DNA of 47,650 nt from a virus. The DNA lies in the IMG/VR virus record IMGVR_UViG_3300015371_000068, positions 1 to 47,650 of that record; one strand, 5' to 3'. The stretch's first letter is position 1. Every line of letters starts with the position of its first letter. Positions 16,517 to 25,253 of this stretch are shown here, piece by piece. The notes under the pieces were generated by a model. It had not been told where the DNA came from. It saw only the letters and a program-made list of their open reading frames with translations, and ran no database searches. A program made the position numbers and the translations under genes.

Positions 16517-18089
16517 CCAAATCGTTTACGATGGAGTGGGTTCCTTCGTTGGTGGACAGGTCAGCGGCACTCGGGCCAATCTTCTTCAGGAGAATGAGTC
16601 GTCCCAGCTAATCAACTGCGACGTTACCCGCACGGGAGAGCTTCGCACTCGGCGTGGAACGATCTGGCTCGGCAACGCTAACCCAGGGGTTGCTTCCTTC
16701 ATTCAGGGAATGGGGTTTTATGATTCGCCTTCCAATACCTATCCCGTGGCCGCTTCCAATGAAGGCGTAGTTTACAAATGGAATGGAAGCATCTGGTCAG
16801 GATTGAGTGGTTTTACCACAACCGGAGGACTCACTGATCGCATTCTCCTTGTCAGTGGAGCAGGAAAACTCTTCCACATCTTTCCGGGTGTCGAAGCTGC
16901 CATTCACTATTGGAACGGGACAACTTGGGCGGCACTCGGGACAACAACTAACGCGCATCCCCCAGCCAATCCACGCTGGATGGTATGGCACACAGGGCGA
17001 CTGGTCGTAACGGGTGGTCCGACCGCGCCGGAAGCGATCTACTTCTCGCAATTCTTGGATGGAACAGTTTGGGATCGCGCTCTTTGGTCACTCACCGTTT
17101 CTGGTGATGGCATCCCCGTCACCGGCCTCTGTCCGTGGACTGATTACCGGATGATCGTGATGAAGCGGGACAGCCTCTGGTACATCGACTGTAATCCGCA
17201 GCTCCAAATTCAAGACCCCTCCAACACCATTGCGGGTTTCGAGAAGAAGCCAATCCACCTCGCCATTGGTTGCCTCGCGCCAGCTACAGCGTGTCAGGTC
17301 GGCGGGGATGTCTATATGCTGACGACCAGCGGAGTCAGAAGTGTGCAGCGCACCCTCGCGGCGGAGACTCAGACGGACATTGGTGATCCACTCAGCTACC
17401 CCATTCAGGACATCATTGATCGAGTCAATCCCGCTGCCATTGGAACTGCTAATGCTACTTTCTGGAATAATAGATACTTCCTAGCACTCCCGCTGGATAG
17501 TGCAACCCAGCCCAATTTCGTTGCCGTTTACAACGTCCTTACCCAGAGTTGGCACGGCACCTGGACTGGCTGGAATCCCACCTCATGGTCAACCAATCTG
17601 GTCAATGGAGTGCCGAGGCTCCTCATTGGGCAGACTGACGGCTCAGTCGCAGAATGGCTCGATTACGTGCAGGTGGACAGCGAGGTTGACGCCACTTATC
17701 AGGACGTGCGAGCGGATGGGATTCACAACATCCCGACCACCGTTTTAACCAAAGCCTTCGATCACAAGGAGCCGGTCTGCAAAAAGCAGGGATTCAACTG
17801 CCAGTACGAGTTTTTTCGTTCACTCGCTGATGTCACAGCCCAAGTCATCCTTGATGGTGGCGATCCGCAGACGTTCCAGACGTTCGCGACGAGCGGCGGC
17901 TCAGTTGTTCTGCCTGCCGACCTACCGTTCCTTTTGCCTTCACTCGGGATCAAGCGGCGTGGCTTTAGTCTGCAACGCTTCCCGCCCTACCGCGAGCTAC
18001 AATACAAGCTGACTACCGCCAGTAAGAAGCTGGTCTTACGCAGCATCGTTACTGGCGGATTTATCAATACGGTTGATATAGAAATTTAA
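16485..18089 (+). CDS. Tail nozzle protein (T7 gp12/P22 gp10-like)
   Basis: This gene encodes 534 residues with no signal peptide. The N-terminal statement SQLINCDVTRTGELRTRRGT is typical of nozzle or tail tubular protein B-like proteins. Repeated blades follow with patterns such as YFSQFLDGTVWDRALW, GRLVVTGGPTAPEAIYFSQ, MIVMKRDSLWYI and YNVLTQSWHGTW, which suggest a beta-propeller. With the adaptor it would form the short tail tube through which DNA leaves. It begins 32 bases inside the previous gene. Confidence 0.7.
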   Translation: MPVLNLETLDDQIVYDGVGSFVGGQVSGTRANLLQENESSQLINCDVTRTGELRTRRGTIWLGNANPGVASFIQGMGFYDSPSNTYPVAASNEGVVYKWNGSIWSGLSGFTTTGGLTDRILLVSGAGKLFHIFPGVEAAIHYWNGTTWAALGTTTNAHPPANPRWMVWHTGRLVVTGGPTAPEAIYFSQFLDGTVWDRALWSLTVSGDGIPVTGLCPWTDYRMIVMKRDSLWYIDCNPQLQIQDPSNTIAGFEKKPIHLAIGCLAPATACQVGGDVYMLTTSGVRSVQRTLAAETQTDIGDPLSYPIQDIIDRVNPAAIGTANATFWNNRYFLALPLDSATQPNFVAVYNVLTQSWHGTWTGWNPTSWSTNLVNGVPRLLIGQTDGSVAEWLDYVQVDSEVDATYQDVRADGIHNIPTTVLTKAFDHKEPVCKKQGFNCQYEFFRSLADVTAQVILDGGDPQTFQTFATSGGSVVLPADLPFLLPSLGIKRRGFSLQRFPPYRELQYKLTTASKKLVLRSIVTGGFINTVDIEI

Positions 18090-18091
18090 TT

Positions 18092-18502
18092 ATGATTACG
18101 ATGGATGCAGTTCTTGATCTAATTCAAGAGCATTACCCTTACCCTTGGGCGAAGAACCGTGCCATCGTTTTCGAGTGGGTAGTCTGGTTCATTAAGAACC
18201 GCTACGCTGTCTGTGTGAGCGAGGACAAGGAAACGATTTGCGGACTCGCTCTCTTCCGTCCGGTCATGCGACCACGGGACGGGATGCGATCTTACCGACA
18301 CGATCCCGAAGGTTCTGTTATCTACTGTGATTTTTTCTATGCCGCTCACAATAGAGCCATGCGCGGACTAATCATCGAGGGCACTCACCGCTTTGGAGCC
18401 AGAGCAACCGGCGCATGGATGCGGCGTGGAGAGCTGCGCTCTTATCCTGCACGGCAAATCGTGCAGCACATTTTGAAGGAGAACCATCATGTCTCAGCCT
18501 AA
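18092..18502 (+). CDS. Acyltransferase-like (GNAT-fold candidate) virion-region protein
   Basis: This gene encodes 136 residues. The pattern is a helix, then strands at NRYAVCVSEDKETICGLALFRPVM and SVIYCDFFYA, then a helical segment (NRAMRGLIIEGTHRFGARAT). This resembles a small acyl-CoA N-acyltransferase fold, which often lies next to internal virion protein genes in T7-like phages. The acetyl-CoA-binding loop is not clearly visible, so the call is tentative. Confidence 0.5.
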   Translation: MITMDAVLDLIQEHYPYPWAKNRAIVFEWVVWFIKNRYAVCVSEDKETICGLALFRPVMRPRDGMRSYRHDPEGSVIYCDFFYAAHNRAMRGLIIEGTHRFGARATGAWMRRGELRSYPARQIVQHILKENHHVSA

Positions 18503-19451
18503 ACCGCCCACTCCAAATCCAGGTAAAGATTTAAAGAACGCGACAAAAGTTTACCTAAAATTCCTGCCTCAAATGCTGCAAGCCGAGGCAGATGCAAGGG
18601 CAAAATACGATCCCCAGCGAGTACGCGAACAGCTCGATCTGCAAAAGCAGTTTGGGCCGGAGATGTACGATCAGCAGCTTGCGGCGTTGAATCAACTCGA
18701 TCCGCAGGGAGTAGCTATCAGGAAGCAGCTTGGAAGCACGATTACTGGTAATCTGACTTCGGCTAATGCTGGGGTTCTTCCCCCTGGGCTGGCTGAAGCA
18801 TGGAACAGCATGGCTCGCGCCTCAGAAGTAGCGCATGGTAATACTACTGGGGGTGCCCCTGCTGCCTTTGAGGACATTTTCAAGGCTAATAATCTGCTTA
18901 ACTATCAGCAGCAACAGATTCAAAACGCGGGCAATTTCATCAGCCTTCCGACGCCGGAGCAGCAGCTAACGCTAGTTCAACCAGTGACGCCTGACAGGGC
19001 GAGCGCATACGTTAATCCATCTGCTCCTTCCCAGGCAGCACAGAATAGCTATCAGAATACGCTGGCAGCATGGCAGCTATCACAAGGTCGTGGTGGAGGA
19101 TGGGGCGGTGCGTTGAGTGGAGCGGCTAGTGGCGCTCTTACTGGGGCATCTATTCCGGGCGCGGGATATTATGGTGCAGCGATTGGCGGAGTGCTTGGCG
19201 GAGTGGGAGGCTACTTCTCTGACGCGAGGCTCAAGAACCACATCGAGCACGTCGGGCGCAGCCCGAAGGGGCATCCGATCTACGAGTTCAACTACGATGA
19301 TGTTCCCGATCAGCGATTCCGTGGCACAATCGCACAAGAACTCTTGGCGACTTGCCCAGAGGCTTGCACACTGGGCGACGATGGTTACTGGCGCGTGAAC
19401 TACGATAAGACGGACATTAAACTGGAACAGATTCAGGAGGTGATGGCGTAA
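18489..19451 (+). CDS. Virion protein with C-terminal S74 intramolecular chaperone domain
   Basis: This gene encodes 320 residues, with the ribosome-binding site AAGGAG before the ATG. The N-terminal 200 residues are Gln/Ala-rich and helical. A Gly-rich hydrophobic segment follows (about 205-240, GAASGALTGASIPGAG), and then SDARLKNHIEHVG starts the peptidase S74 domain at Ser244. The conserved YEFNYDD and FRGTIAQELL follow. S74 domains trimerise a protein and then cut themselves off at that Ser. They are typical of tailspikes, so their presence on a protein that looks like an internal or pore-forming virion protein is notable. Confidence 0.75.
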   Translation: MSQPKPPTPNPGKDLKNATKVYLKFLPQMLQAEADARAKYDPQRVREQLDLQKQFGPEMYDQQLAALNQLDPQGVAIRKQLGSTITGNLTSANAGVLPPGLAEAWNSMARASEVAHGNTTGGAPAAFEDIFKANNLLNYQQQQIQNAGNFISLPTPEQQLTLVQPVTPDRASAYVNPSAPSQAAQNSYQNTLAAWQLSQGRGGGWGGALSGAASGALTGASIPGAGYYGAAIGGVLGGVGGYFSDARLKNHIEHVGRSPKGHPIYEFNYDDVPDQRFRGTIAQELLATCPEACTLGDDGYWRVNYDKTDIKLEQIQEVMA

Positions 19452-20584
19452 TGGCCCTTCCTTGGAGTGCTCCGGGCTACGGTCAGGGAATTTTCCCCGG
19501 CCAAGCGCCATTCTATCCCCCAGCCGCAGTCGATCCGCACTTGATCGCTGCGATACTGGCGAATCAAGAGCGCAGGCGGCAGGACATTTCGAGCAGCATC
19601 CAAAGCGCGATGGCTGGCCTCGGCTCGTTGATCGAGCAGCATCGTCAGGATGCTATCGCGAGCCAGCTTCTCGCGGGAAGCGCACCAAAGGCAGAAGCGG
19701 TCGCGGGGCAAACCCCAGCCGCGCAGCCCGCAACAACCCCAGCCGACTCAGTCTATGCCGAACGCGGGCTAACCGATGAATCGGGACAGGCACTCAGTCC
19801 TACGGGAGTACCGATAACGGCACCTGCAACCCCGCCAGCGTCTTTAGCAACCTTCAGGCCGGTAGGAGCGCCATCCACGGTTCTTAGCCCAGCAGAGGCA
19901 GCGCACAACGCCGCGCTGGGCTTTCCTGCGCAACAGCTAATGAGGCCGAGCGAAATTTATAAGGCGCAGCAAGACCTTTACAGTCAGAATTTGGGCGACA
20001 TGCTAAAGCAGGCTCACGTCGCACGATTGCTTGAACTCGCTGGTGGCGGGCAAGGAGGAGAGAGAGCTCCGGTTGGTAAAATTTGGTCAACCTCTCTCGG
20101 CGGCTGGGCTACACCAAAGCAGGACGCGGACGAGCGCAGGCGGCAGGCAGCAGAAGCTGGTGGAGTTATGGATGCAGGGGCGAAACAGTTTTATAAAGAC
20201 ACGGAAGCCAAGACGGGGCTTACCAAAGACATCTTGGAAAAACTCGATACCACAACTCCCTACGATCCGAGTAATCCGGCAACGATCAAGTATGTGGATC
20301 AAACTGGTAAGGTAATTAGCACCGATGAGGCCAATAATCTTCTAAAGTACGAGGTTGCGGGCCAGCCAAGGGCATTTGCTGCCAGCTCCTCCTTCAAGGG
20401 TCAAATTCCATTGGAAGCCTTTAGAACAATGATCGCCAAGCATCAGAATATCCAGTCCTCAATTAAGCCACCACCTAGCCCGACTGCGGCAGCAGGTCTT
20501 GGAGGATATTCCAGACTGGTTCGACAGAACGGAGTGCTCTATCGAGTTTACCCTGATGGGTCATCAGAGGCAGTAGTACGGTGA
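19451..20584 (+). CDS. Putative internal virion protein
   Basis: This gene encodes 377 residues. The ATG overlaps the previous stop by one base. The protein is Ala/Gln/Pro-rich, with a helical N-terminal half (HLIAAILANQERRRQDISSS) and a likely disordered middle. No signal peptide or known domain is seen. Between the S74 protein and two giant proteins it probably belongs to the set ejected into the host. Confidence 0.6.
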   Translation: MALPWSAPGYGQGIFPGQAPFYPPAAVDPHLIAAILANQERRRQDISSSIQSAMAGLGSLIEQHRQDAIASQLLAGSAPKAEAVAGQTPAAQPATTPADSVYAERGLTDESGQALSPTGVPITAPATPPASLATFRPVGAPSTVLSPAEAAHNAALGFPAQQLMRPSEIYKAQQDLYSQNLGDMLKQAHVARLLELAGGGQGGERAPVGKIWSTSLGGWATPKQDADERRRQAAEAGGVMDAGAKQFYKDTEAKTGLTKDILEKLDTTTPYDPSNPATIKYVDQTGKVISTDEANNLLKYEVAGQPRAFAASSSFKGQIPLEAFRTMIAKHQNIQSSIKPPPSPTAAAGLGGYSRLVRQNGVLYRVYPDGSSEAVVR

Positions 20585-20591
20585 CAAGGCG

Positions 20592-22907
20592 ATGCCATTC
20601 AACCCCAATGCGCCATTTGAAGTCGTAGTCGATCCGACATCGCGGCTTCAGGATTTTGGGGATGAACTGAACGATCCGAGAGTAGAGCAAGGGATTTACA
20701 ATCTCACCGCGAACGAGGTAGGAGGGCAGGGCGCAGCGGCACATCAGGCTTTCATTGAAACTCTCTTTAATCGCGCACAAGCGCGAGGGCAAAGCCTCCT
20801 TCAGACGATCAACGACAGGAGTTATTATCCGAGGATTAGCTTTCGACCGCGACCAGGTGCCAATTATCAGGACAACTTACTCGCGGCTTTCCAAGGATCG
20901 GATATTACTGGCGGGGCTACTGGAAACGCATCTGGCAATGTGGGATTTGCCGGTGGTCCGCAAACTTTAGCTGCTGGGGGAGAGCGTTTCGGGATCGAGG
21001 GACCGGATTTCGGCGGACGACGGCGGCGCAGTGGAGGTTTCGATCCAAGCAAGCCCTATGAGCTAGTAGATGAACCCTCTCCTACGGGTGGTGGCAGAGT
21101 GTTGATGGCCGGAGAGCAGGCTGCGCCACCGACAACAGCGCCGGGAGTGCTCGATCCTCTCGGAGTAAAAGAGCTGGGGAGTCAGGCGATGGTAGCAGAC
21201 GTAGCGGCTCGACAAGCAGCGCAGCCCTCGGCTTTCGATAAATTCATGTCGTTCCTGCGGAAACCTTCACAGGAAACAGTGATGGGATTTCCATTGCGCC
21301 GGTTGGAGCAGGCAGTGCAGGAGCCGATTGCCGCTTCCGGCAAAGAAATTATCCAAGGTTTTTATCCGCCTGCGGCAGCAGCATTGGAAGCGGCTAAGGG
21401 AGTTCCGTCTGAAGCTCCGATCCTAACGGGTGCCACCGAAGGCGTGATGGAGCAGGTAGCCAAAATGAGTTCTCCGGGTGGCATCGCGCTAACCGGAATA
21501 ATTCCAACCGGACCAGTCGGCAGAGTAGCAGCGGCAGGGTTTACCGCACAAGGACTCACGCAATTCCCAGAACTTTACCGGCGCTTCATGGCGACGGATG
21601 ATCCTGCGGAAAAAGCAAAGATTGCGGCGGAAGCAGCAGTCGCGATTTCACCCTCGATCGGATTGCTTCCCAAAGGAAAAGTTGCAGCTCCCAGAGAAGA
21701 GCCTGCTCCTCCCACCACACCCGAAGCTCCTAAAGCGCCACCGATTGAAGAGTCACCAGTGACAGCTCTGGGGCAGGTCGCACGTTACCAGCCGCCTCGC
21801 ACCACCGCTGACATTACTCGGTTCATCATTGACCGGAACAAGGTCATAAACGAAGAACTCGGCCCGCTCCTGCAACAGCAAAAACTAATGCAGGATGCAG
21901 GCTTGCGTCTTGATCCAGGGGCCGAGGCTCGTATTGCGGAACTACAAGCAGAGTTAGCGAAACCAAACATACCAGAAGGAGGTGATGGCAGTGCCATTGA
22001 AGAAAGGAACGTCGCGCAAGGTGGTGTCCCAGAACATCAAGGAGTTCCACCAGGGCCAGACGTATCAGCATACGAAAGACAAATTCGGGAAAACCAGAGC
22101 GGACAAGCAAGCAGTAGCGGTGGCGTTGGACGAGAAGCGCCGGAGCAAGCGGCGGTAGGAGGAGAGCCGGTTCGCGGCACACAGGCCGATGTTGAGTCGG
22201 CCCGTGCTGCTGCCGGAGTTGATCCTTATGAGCGGGAACTAACCCGAACGTGGGGGAAAGCTGCTGATGTAGCTCGCGCACGCGACCTTCGTTATCCGGG
22301 TTACGACGAGAGGCTGGCCCAGAAGGTAGCAAAGAAGCCTCGGCCTCTCACCGACGACGAACATGTCAGCCTCCTTCGCAACTGGCAAAAGGCAGAACTG
22401 GATCACAAGGGTGCAGTTGACGCTGTAAACTCAGCTCCCGATGTCGCGACAAAAGAAGTAGCGATGGATCGACTGGCCGCAGCCAAAGATCGTTTGCAGG
22501 AAGCCTTCGATGCTCTTGATAAAAGTGGCACTGCTGCTGGCCGTGGTTTTAACATTCGGAAAATGATCCTGAACGAGTTCTACAGTCCAACAGCGATGGA
22601 GGCCAGATTCCGGGCGGCGAAAGGTGGCAAAGCTCTCAATGAAGCCGAAGCTGCCCAGCTCGGCGAACACGTTAAGGACGTGCAATCGGCGGGCCGCGCC
22701 AGAGGAAAGGTTCAATACCAGATGGAAGCAGACGCGAAATATGCGAAAAAAGCCGAACAGACTATTGGCAAAAAGGCTAACGGGGCTAAGACAGCCAGGG
22801 ATATTAACGACATCCTCAAGGCCGAAGCTGATGCCGCCCGTGCTCGCCTCTCCAAGGAACGCGGCAAGGTGGAATGGACTAAGGAAGTAGAACCCTGTAT
22901 TCTATGA
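20592..22907 (+). CDS. Large internal virion protein with possible N-terminal cell-wall hydrolase
   Basis: This gene encodes 771 residues. Residues 30-75 (NLTANEVGGQGAAAHQAFIE, LFNRAQARGQSLLQTI) resemble the region of SleB-type or lysozyme-like cell-wall hydrolases around their catalytic Glu. The middle is Pro/Ala-rich, and the C-terminal 250 residues are charged helices with long coiled-coil potential. The final four bases overlap the ATG of the next gene. The pair together has the size expected for a single ejection protein such as T7 gp16, so this could be one protein split in two. Confidence 0.6.
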   Translation: MPFNPNAPFEVVVDPTSRLQDFGDELNDPRVEQGIYNLTANEVGGQGAAAHQAFIETLFNRAQARGQSLLQTINDRSYYPRISFRPRPGANYQDNLLAAFQGSDITGGATGNASGNVGFAGGPQTLAAGGERFGIEGPDFGGRRRRSGGFDPSKPYELVDEPSPTGGGRVLMAGEQAAPPTTAPGVLDPLGVKELGSQAMVADVAARQAAQPSAFDKFMSFLRKPSQETVMGFPLRRLEQAVQEPIAASGKEIIQGFYPPAAAALEAAKGVPSEAPILTGATEGVMEQVAKMSSPGGIALTGIIPTGPVGRVAAAGFTAQGLTQFPELYRRFMATDDPAEKAKIAAEAAVAISPSIGLLPKGKVAAPREEPAPPTTPEAPKAPPIEESPVTALGQVARYQPPRTTADITRFIIDRNKVINEELGPLLQQQKLMQDAGLRLDPGAEARIAELQAELAKPNIPEGGDGSAIEERNVAQGGVPEHQGVPPGPDVSAYERQIRENQSGQASSSGGVGREAPEQAAVGGEPVRGTQADVESARAAAGVDPYERELTRTWGKAADVARARDLRYPGYDERLAQKVAKKPRPLTDDEHVSLLRNWQKAELDHKGAVDAVNSAPDVATKEVAMDRLAAAKDRLQEAFDALDKSGTAAGRGFNIRKMILNEFYSPTAMEARFRAAKGGKALNEAEAAQLGEHVKDVQSAGRARGKVQYQMEADAKYAKKAEQTIGKKANGAKTARDINDILKAEADAARARLSKERGKVEWTKEVEPCIL

Positions 22908-24745
22908 ACCCTTGTGCTAACGGGTTGGATTCCGAAAAGCTGCACGATGAAATCATCATAGGTGCCGGCCACATGGCCCGTGGCGTCAAAGACGCAGCAA
23001 TATGGCATCAGACGATGGCAAAGGAATTTGGGCCGGAGATCAAACCCTACTTGCAGGACATGTACGCTCGCTCCAAGGCGACCTACGACTCGGCAATGCA
23101 GACCGTGCTGGCAAAGAAAATCAAGGCTCGCGATGTCAGGCTGCAAAAGCGGACAGAGGAATACGAGAAACGCATTGCGGAAGGGGATTTCGCCAAGCGC
23201 GTCAGGGAGAAACTTCCGGTTGCGGGTGAATCGGTAAAAGTTCAGGAGGCATTCGATAACGCTCGGAAACGCTTTGAAGCGGCGTTGCAAAAGAAGGAAC
23301 TGGAAAGCCAGGGACGACTGCGAAATTTTTCCGATAAAGCGGTGGCGCTGGGCCGGTGGTCAAAGCTGACTGGAATTGAGACAGTGGGAAAGATTGCGGG
23401 TGCGGCCACTGTTCGCGTGGCACAACGGACAGTAGAAGCAGCTTTTAACTCGGTGATGCGGCGTACCCCCTACTTGGGAAAAATCTGGAAAGGGGCGAGC
23501 GTGGAGGGAGCTGGGGTTAGCTCTCTCCCAGCCTACTACAAAGGGGTTTACCAAGGTCTTAAAGATATCCCAGGAGTTTTAGCTGGGCGAATTAAAACCG
23601 GCGAAAACATACGACCTTCGCCCTTTAGCGGGACAGTGACGAAATGGCTGGACCGAAGCAGCATCAATCTCCACGCAGCGGGGAAACGGCCCGCCTACAA
23701 AGCAGCCTATGAACACGCCTCGGCTTTTCTGAAAAAGGAAGCTGTTGATTTAGGCAAGGATTTGTCCGATCCCGAAGTTTTAACTCAAATCCACGAAGCA
23801 GCTAAGGCGGCAGGAGAGCGATCAATTTTCCTGCGAGACAACTTAGCGAGCCAGAGTCTTAATGTTCTGGTTAATTACCTGGAACACGCCAAGATCGCGC
23901 CGACAGCCGGATTCGTTGCGGCCAAGATGATCCGGTTGCTTCTCCCAATCGTCCGGGTGCCGACCAATGTCGCACTTGAGACAGTGAATATGTCCGGTGG
24001 CGGGCTGGTAGCGGGAGCGTTTAAGACAGCTCGCATCATGAAGAAGGGACTCGAAAACGTCACCCCAGCAGAGAAAGCCTCGCTCGTCCGCAGCTATAAA
24101 AAGGGAGCGATTGGGGCAGCTCTCTTCACAACCGGCCTGCTTTTAAAGGATCACTTCGGTCGCCCCTATGATCCAAAACATCCTGCCGAACAGGGCGAGA
24201 TTAAAGAAGGTGAAGCTGAGATTTTAGGGGTGCGGATTCCGCGATGGTTAATGCACGCTCCACCGCTCCTTACCATGCAGGCTGGGGCTGATACAGCTCA
24301 CCTGATGGAAGAAAAGCTACTCAAAAGTGGCATAAAGCCTGGTGCTGGCATGATTTCGGCCTATGGGCAGGCTTTGCAGCATGTCATGCGGGAAGTTCCT
24401 TTTATCAAGGAAGTCTCGACCTTGGACAGTCTGCTCGGTGGCGGTTGGGACAGCAATCCCAGCAAGGAACTAGGAAAACAGATAGTGGGCATGATCCCGC
24501 AACTAATCCAGAATGTCGCCAAGTGGACGGATAATCATGATGGCGATGCGGCTGGCTGGCCGTGGCCCCTAGATTATGGGTATCCGGTGCAGCGGAAGCC
24601 AACCGGAATAGGAGAACAAGTGAAAATGGCAATACCTGGACTACGCCGGACGGTGCCGACCAAAGAAGAAGCAGACTTCAACAAAAAAATCGAGAAGAAA
24701 CTGAAGAGCAGAAAGGGTGGCTCACTCGCAGGCTTCCAAGGATAA
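22904..24745 (+). CDS. Large internal virion/polyvalent-type protein
   Basis: This gene encodes 613 residues. The N-terminal IGAGHMARGVKDAAIWHQTM and FGPEIKPYLQDMYA resemble segments found within large multi-domain phage proteins injected with DNA. Helical regions follow, with a hydrophobic segment at about 398-412 (GAIGAALFTTGLLL) and a Trp/Pro-rich stretch (AGWPWPLDYGYP). The start sits in an ATGA overlap. The frame is open only from 22883, so an upstream extension in this frame is short. It probably acts with the preceding protein during DNA entry. Confidence 0.6.
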   Translation: MNPCANGLDSEKLHDEIIIGAGHMARGVKDAAIWHQTMAKEFGPEIKPYLQDMYARSKATYDSAMQTVLAKKIKARDVRLQKRTEEYEKRIAEGDFAKRVREKLPVAGESVKVQEAFDNARKRFEAALQKKELESQGRLRNFSDKAVALGRWSKLTGIETVGKIAGAATVRVAQRTVEAAFNSVMRRTPYLGKIWKGASVEGAGVSSLPAYYKGVYQGLKDIPGVLAGRIKTGENIRPSPFSGTVTKWLDRSSINLHAAGKRPAYKAAYEHASAFLKKEAVDLGKDLSDPEVLTQIHEAAKAAGERSIFLRDNLASQSLNVLVNYLEHAKIAPTAGFVAAKMIRLLLPIVRVPTNVALETVNMSGGGLVAGAFKTARIMKKGLENVTPAEKASLVRSYKKGAIGAALFTTGLLLKDHFGRPYDPKHPAEQGEIKEGEAEILGVRIPRWLMHAPPLLTMQAGADTAHLMEEKLLKSGIKPGAGMISAYGQALQHVMREVPFIKEVSTLDSLLGGGWDSNPSKELGKQIVGMIPQLIQNVAKWTDNHDGDAAGWPWPLDYGYPVQRKPTGIGEQVKMAIPGLRRTVPTKEEADFNKKIEKKLKSRKGGSLAGFQG

Positions 24746-24769
24746 GGGGCGACTCTTGCGAATCGCCCC
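24746..24769. terminator. GC hairpin between convergent operons
   Basis: GGGGCGA at 24746-24752 pairs with TCGCCCC at 24763-24769 around a 10-base loop. It lies right after the last plus-strand virion gene and before the end of the minus-strand operon, where a shared terminator is expected. No strong U-tract follows on either strand, so termination strength is uncertain. Confidence 0.45.
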
Positions 24770-24795
24770 CTACCAGTTCCCCTTCGACTTAAAAC

Positions 24796-25035
24796 TTACG
24801 ATTTCTTTTTGCGCTTACCTGCAACGGTGTCGGGAACCAGATCATCAACCACTTGCGCTTGCTGCACCACCGCATCAATCGCGGCTTGCAGCTCCGGCTT
24901 CACGTTGTCGGAGTTATTTGCGGCCTCTTCCAAGGCAGTGATCTTGTCGAGCAAGCCTTGAGTTTCCGTGCCGATCTTTTGCAGTTTTTGATTCGTGTCC
25001 TGCAACTGTTGTGCAGCTTCGTCTTGTGTGGGCAT
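24796..25035 (-). CDS. Small coiled-coil protein at end of early operon
   Basis: This gene encodes 79 residues with a ribosome-binding site (AAAGGA) upstream of the ATG. It is almost entirely a charged heptad helix with a Lys-rich end (GKRKKKS). No family is recognised. It is the last gene of the minus-strand operon. The Lys-rich tail may bind nucleic acid. Confidence 0.6.
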   Translation of the reverse strand: MPTQDEAAQQLQDTNQKLQKIGTETQGLLDKITALEEAANNSDNVKPELQAAIDAVVQQAQVVDDLVPDTVAGKRKKKS

Positions 25036-25251
25036 TTAATTTCCTTTCGTTGTTGGTCTGTCGGGCACCATCCGGTCAATCTTTAAGGCTAACCGGCTGG
25101 TGATGTCGATTTGCCTTGCCAGTTCGGGCGAGACTAAGGTTTGCATCGCTTCAAGCTGGGCAAGGATTTTTTCCAGCAGACGCATAATTTTGTCATCTGA
25201 TGGTTTAGCCATGTCGGGGCGCAGTATAAGCCTAACATTTCTTTCCGCCAC
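25036..25251 (-). CDS. Small helical protein, unknown function
   Basis: This gene encodes 71 residues from GTG 25251, or 58 from ATG 25212. The ATG has no ribosome-binding site, while the GTG follows a purine-rich stretch, so the start is unresolved. The conserved-looking part is helical (DKIMRLLEKILAQLEAMQTL). It is adjacent to the coiled-coil gene and overlaps nothing important. The two may form a heteromeric bundle. Confidence 0.5.
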   Translation of the reverse strand: MAERNVRLILRPDMAKPSDDKIMRLLEKILAQLEAMQTLVSPELARQIDITSRLALKIDRMVPDRPTTKGN

Positions 25252-25253
25252 CC

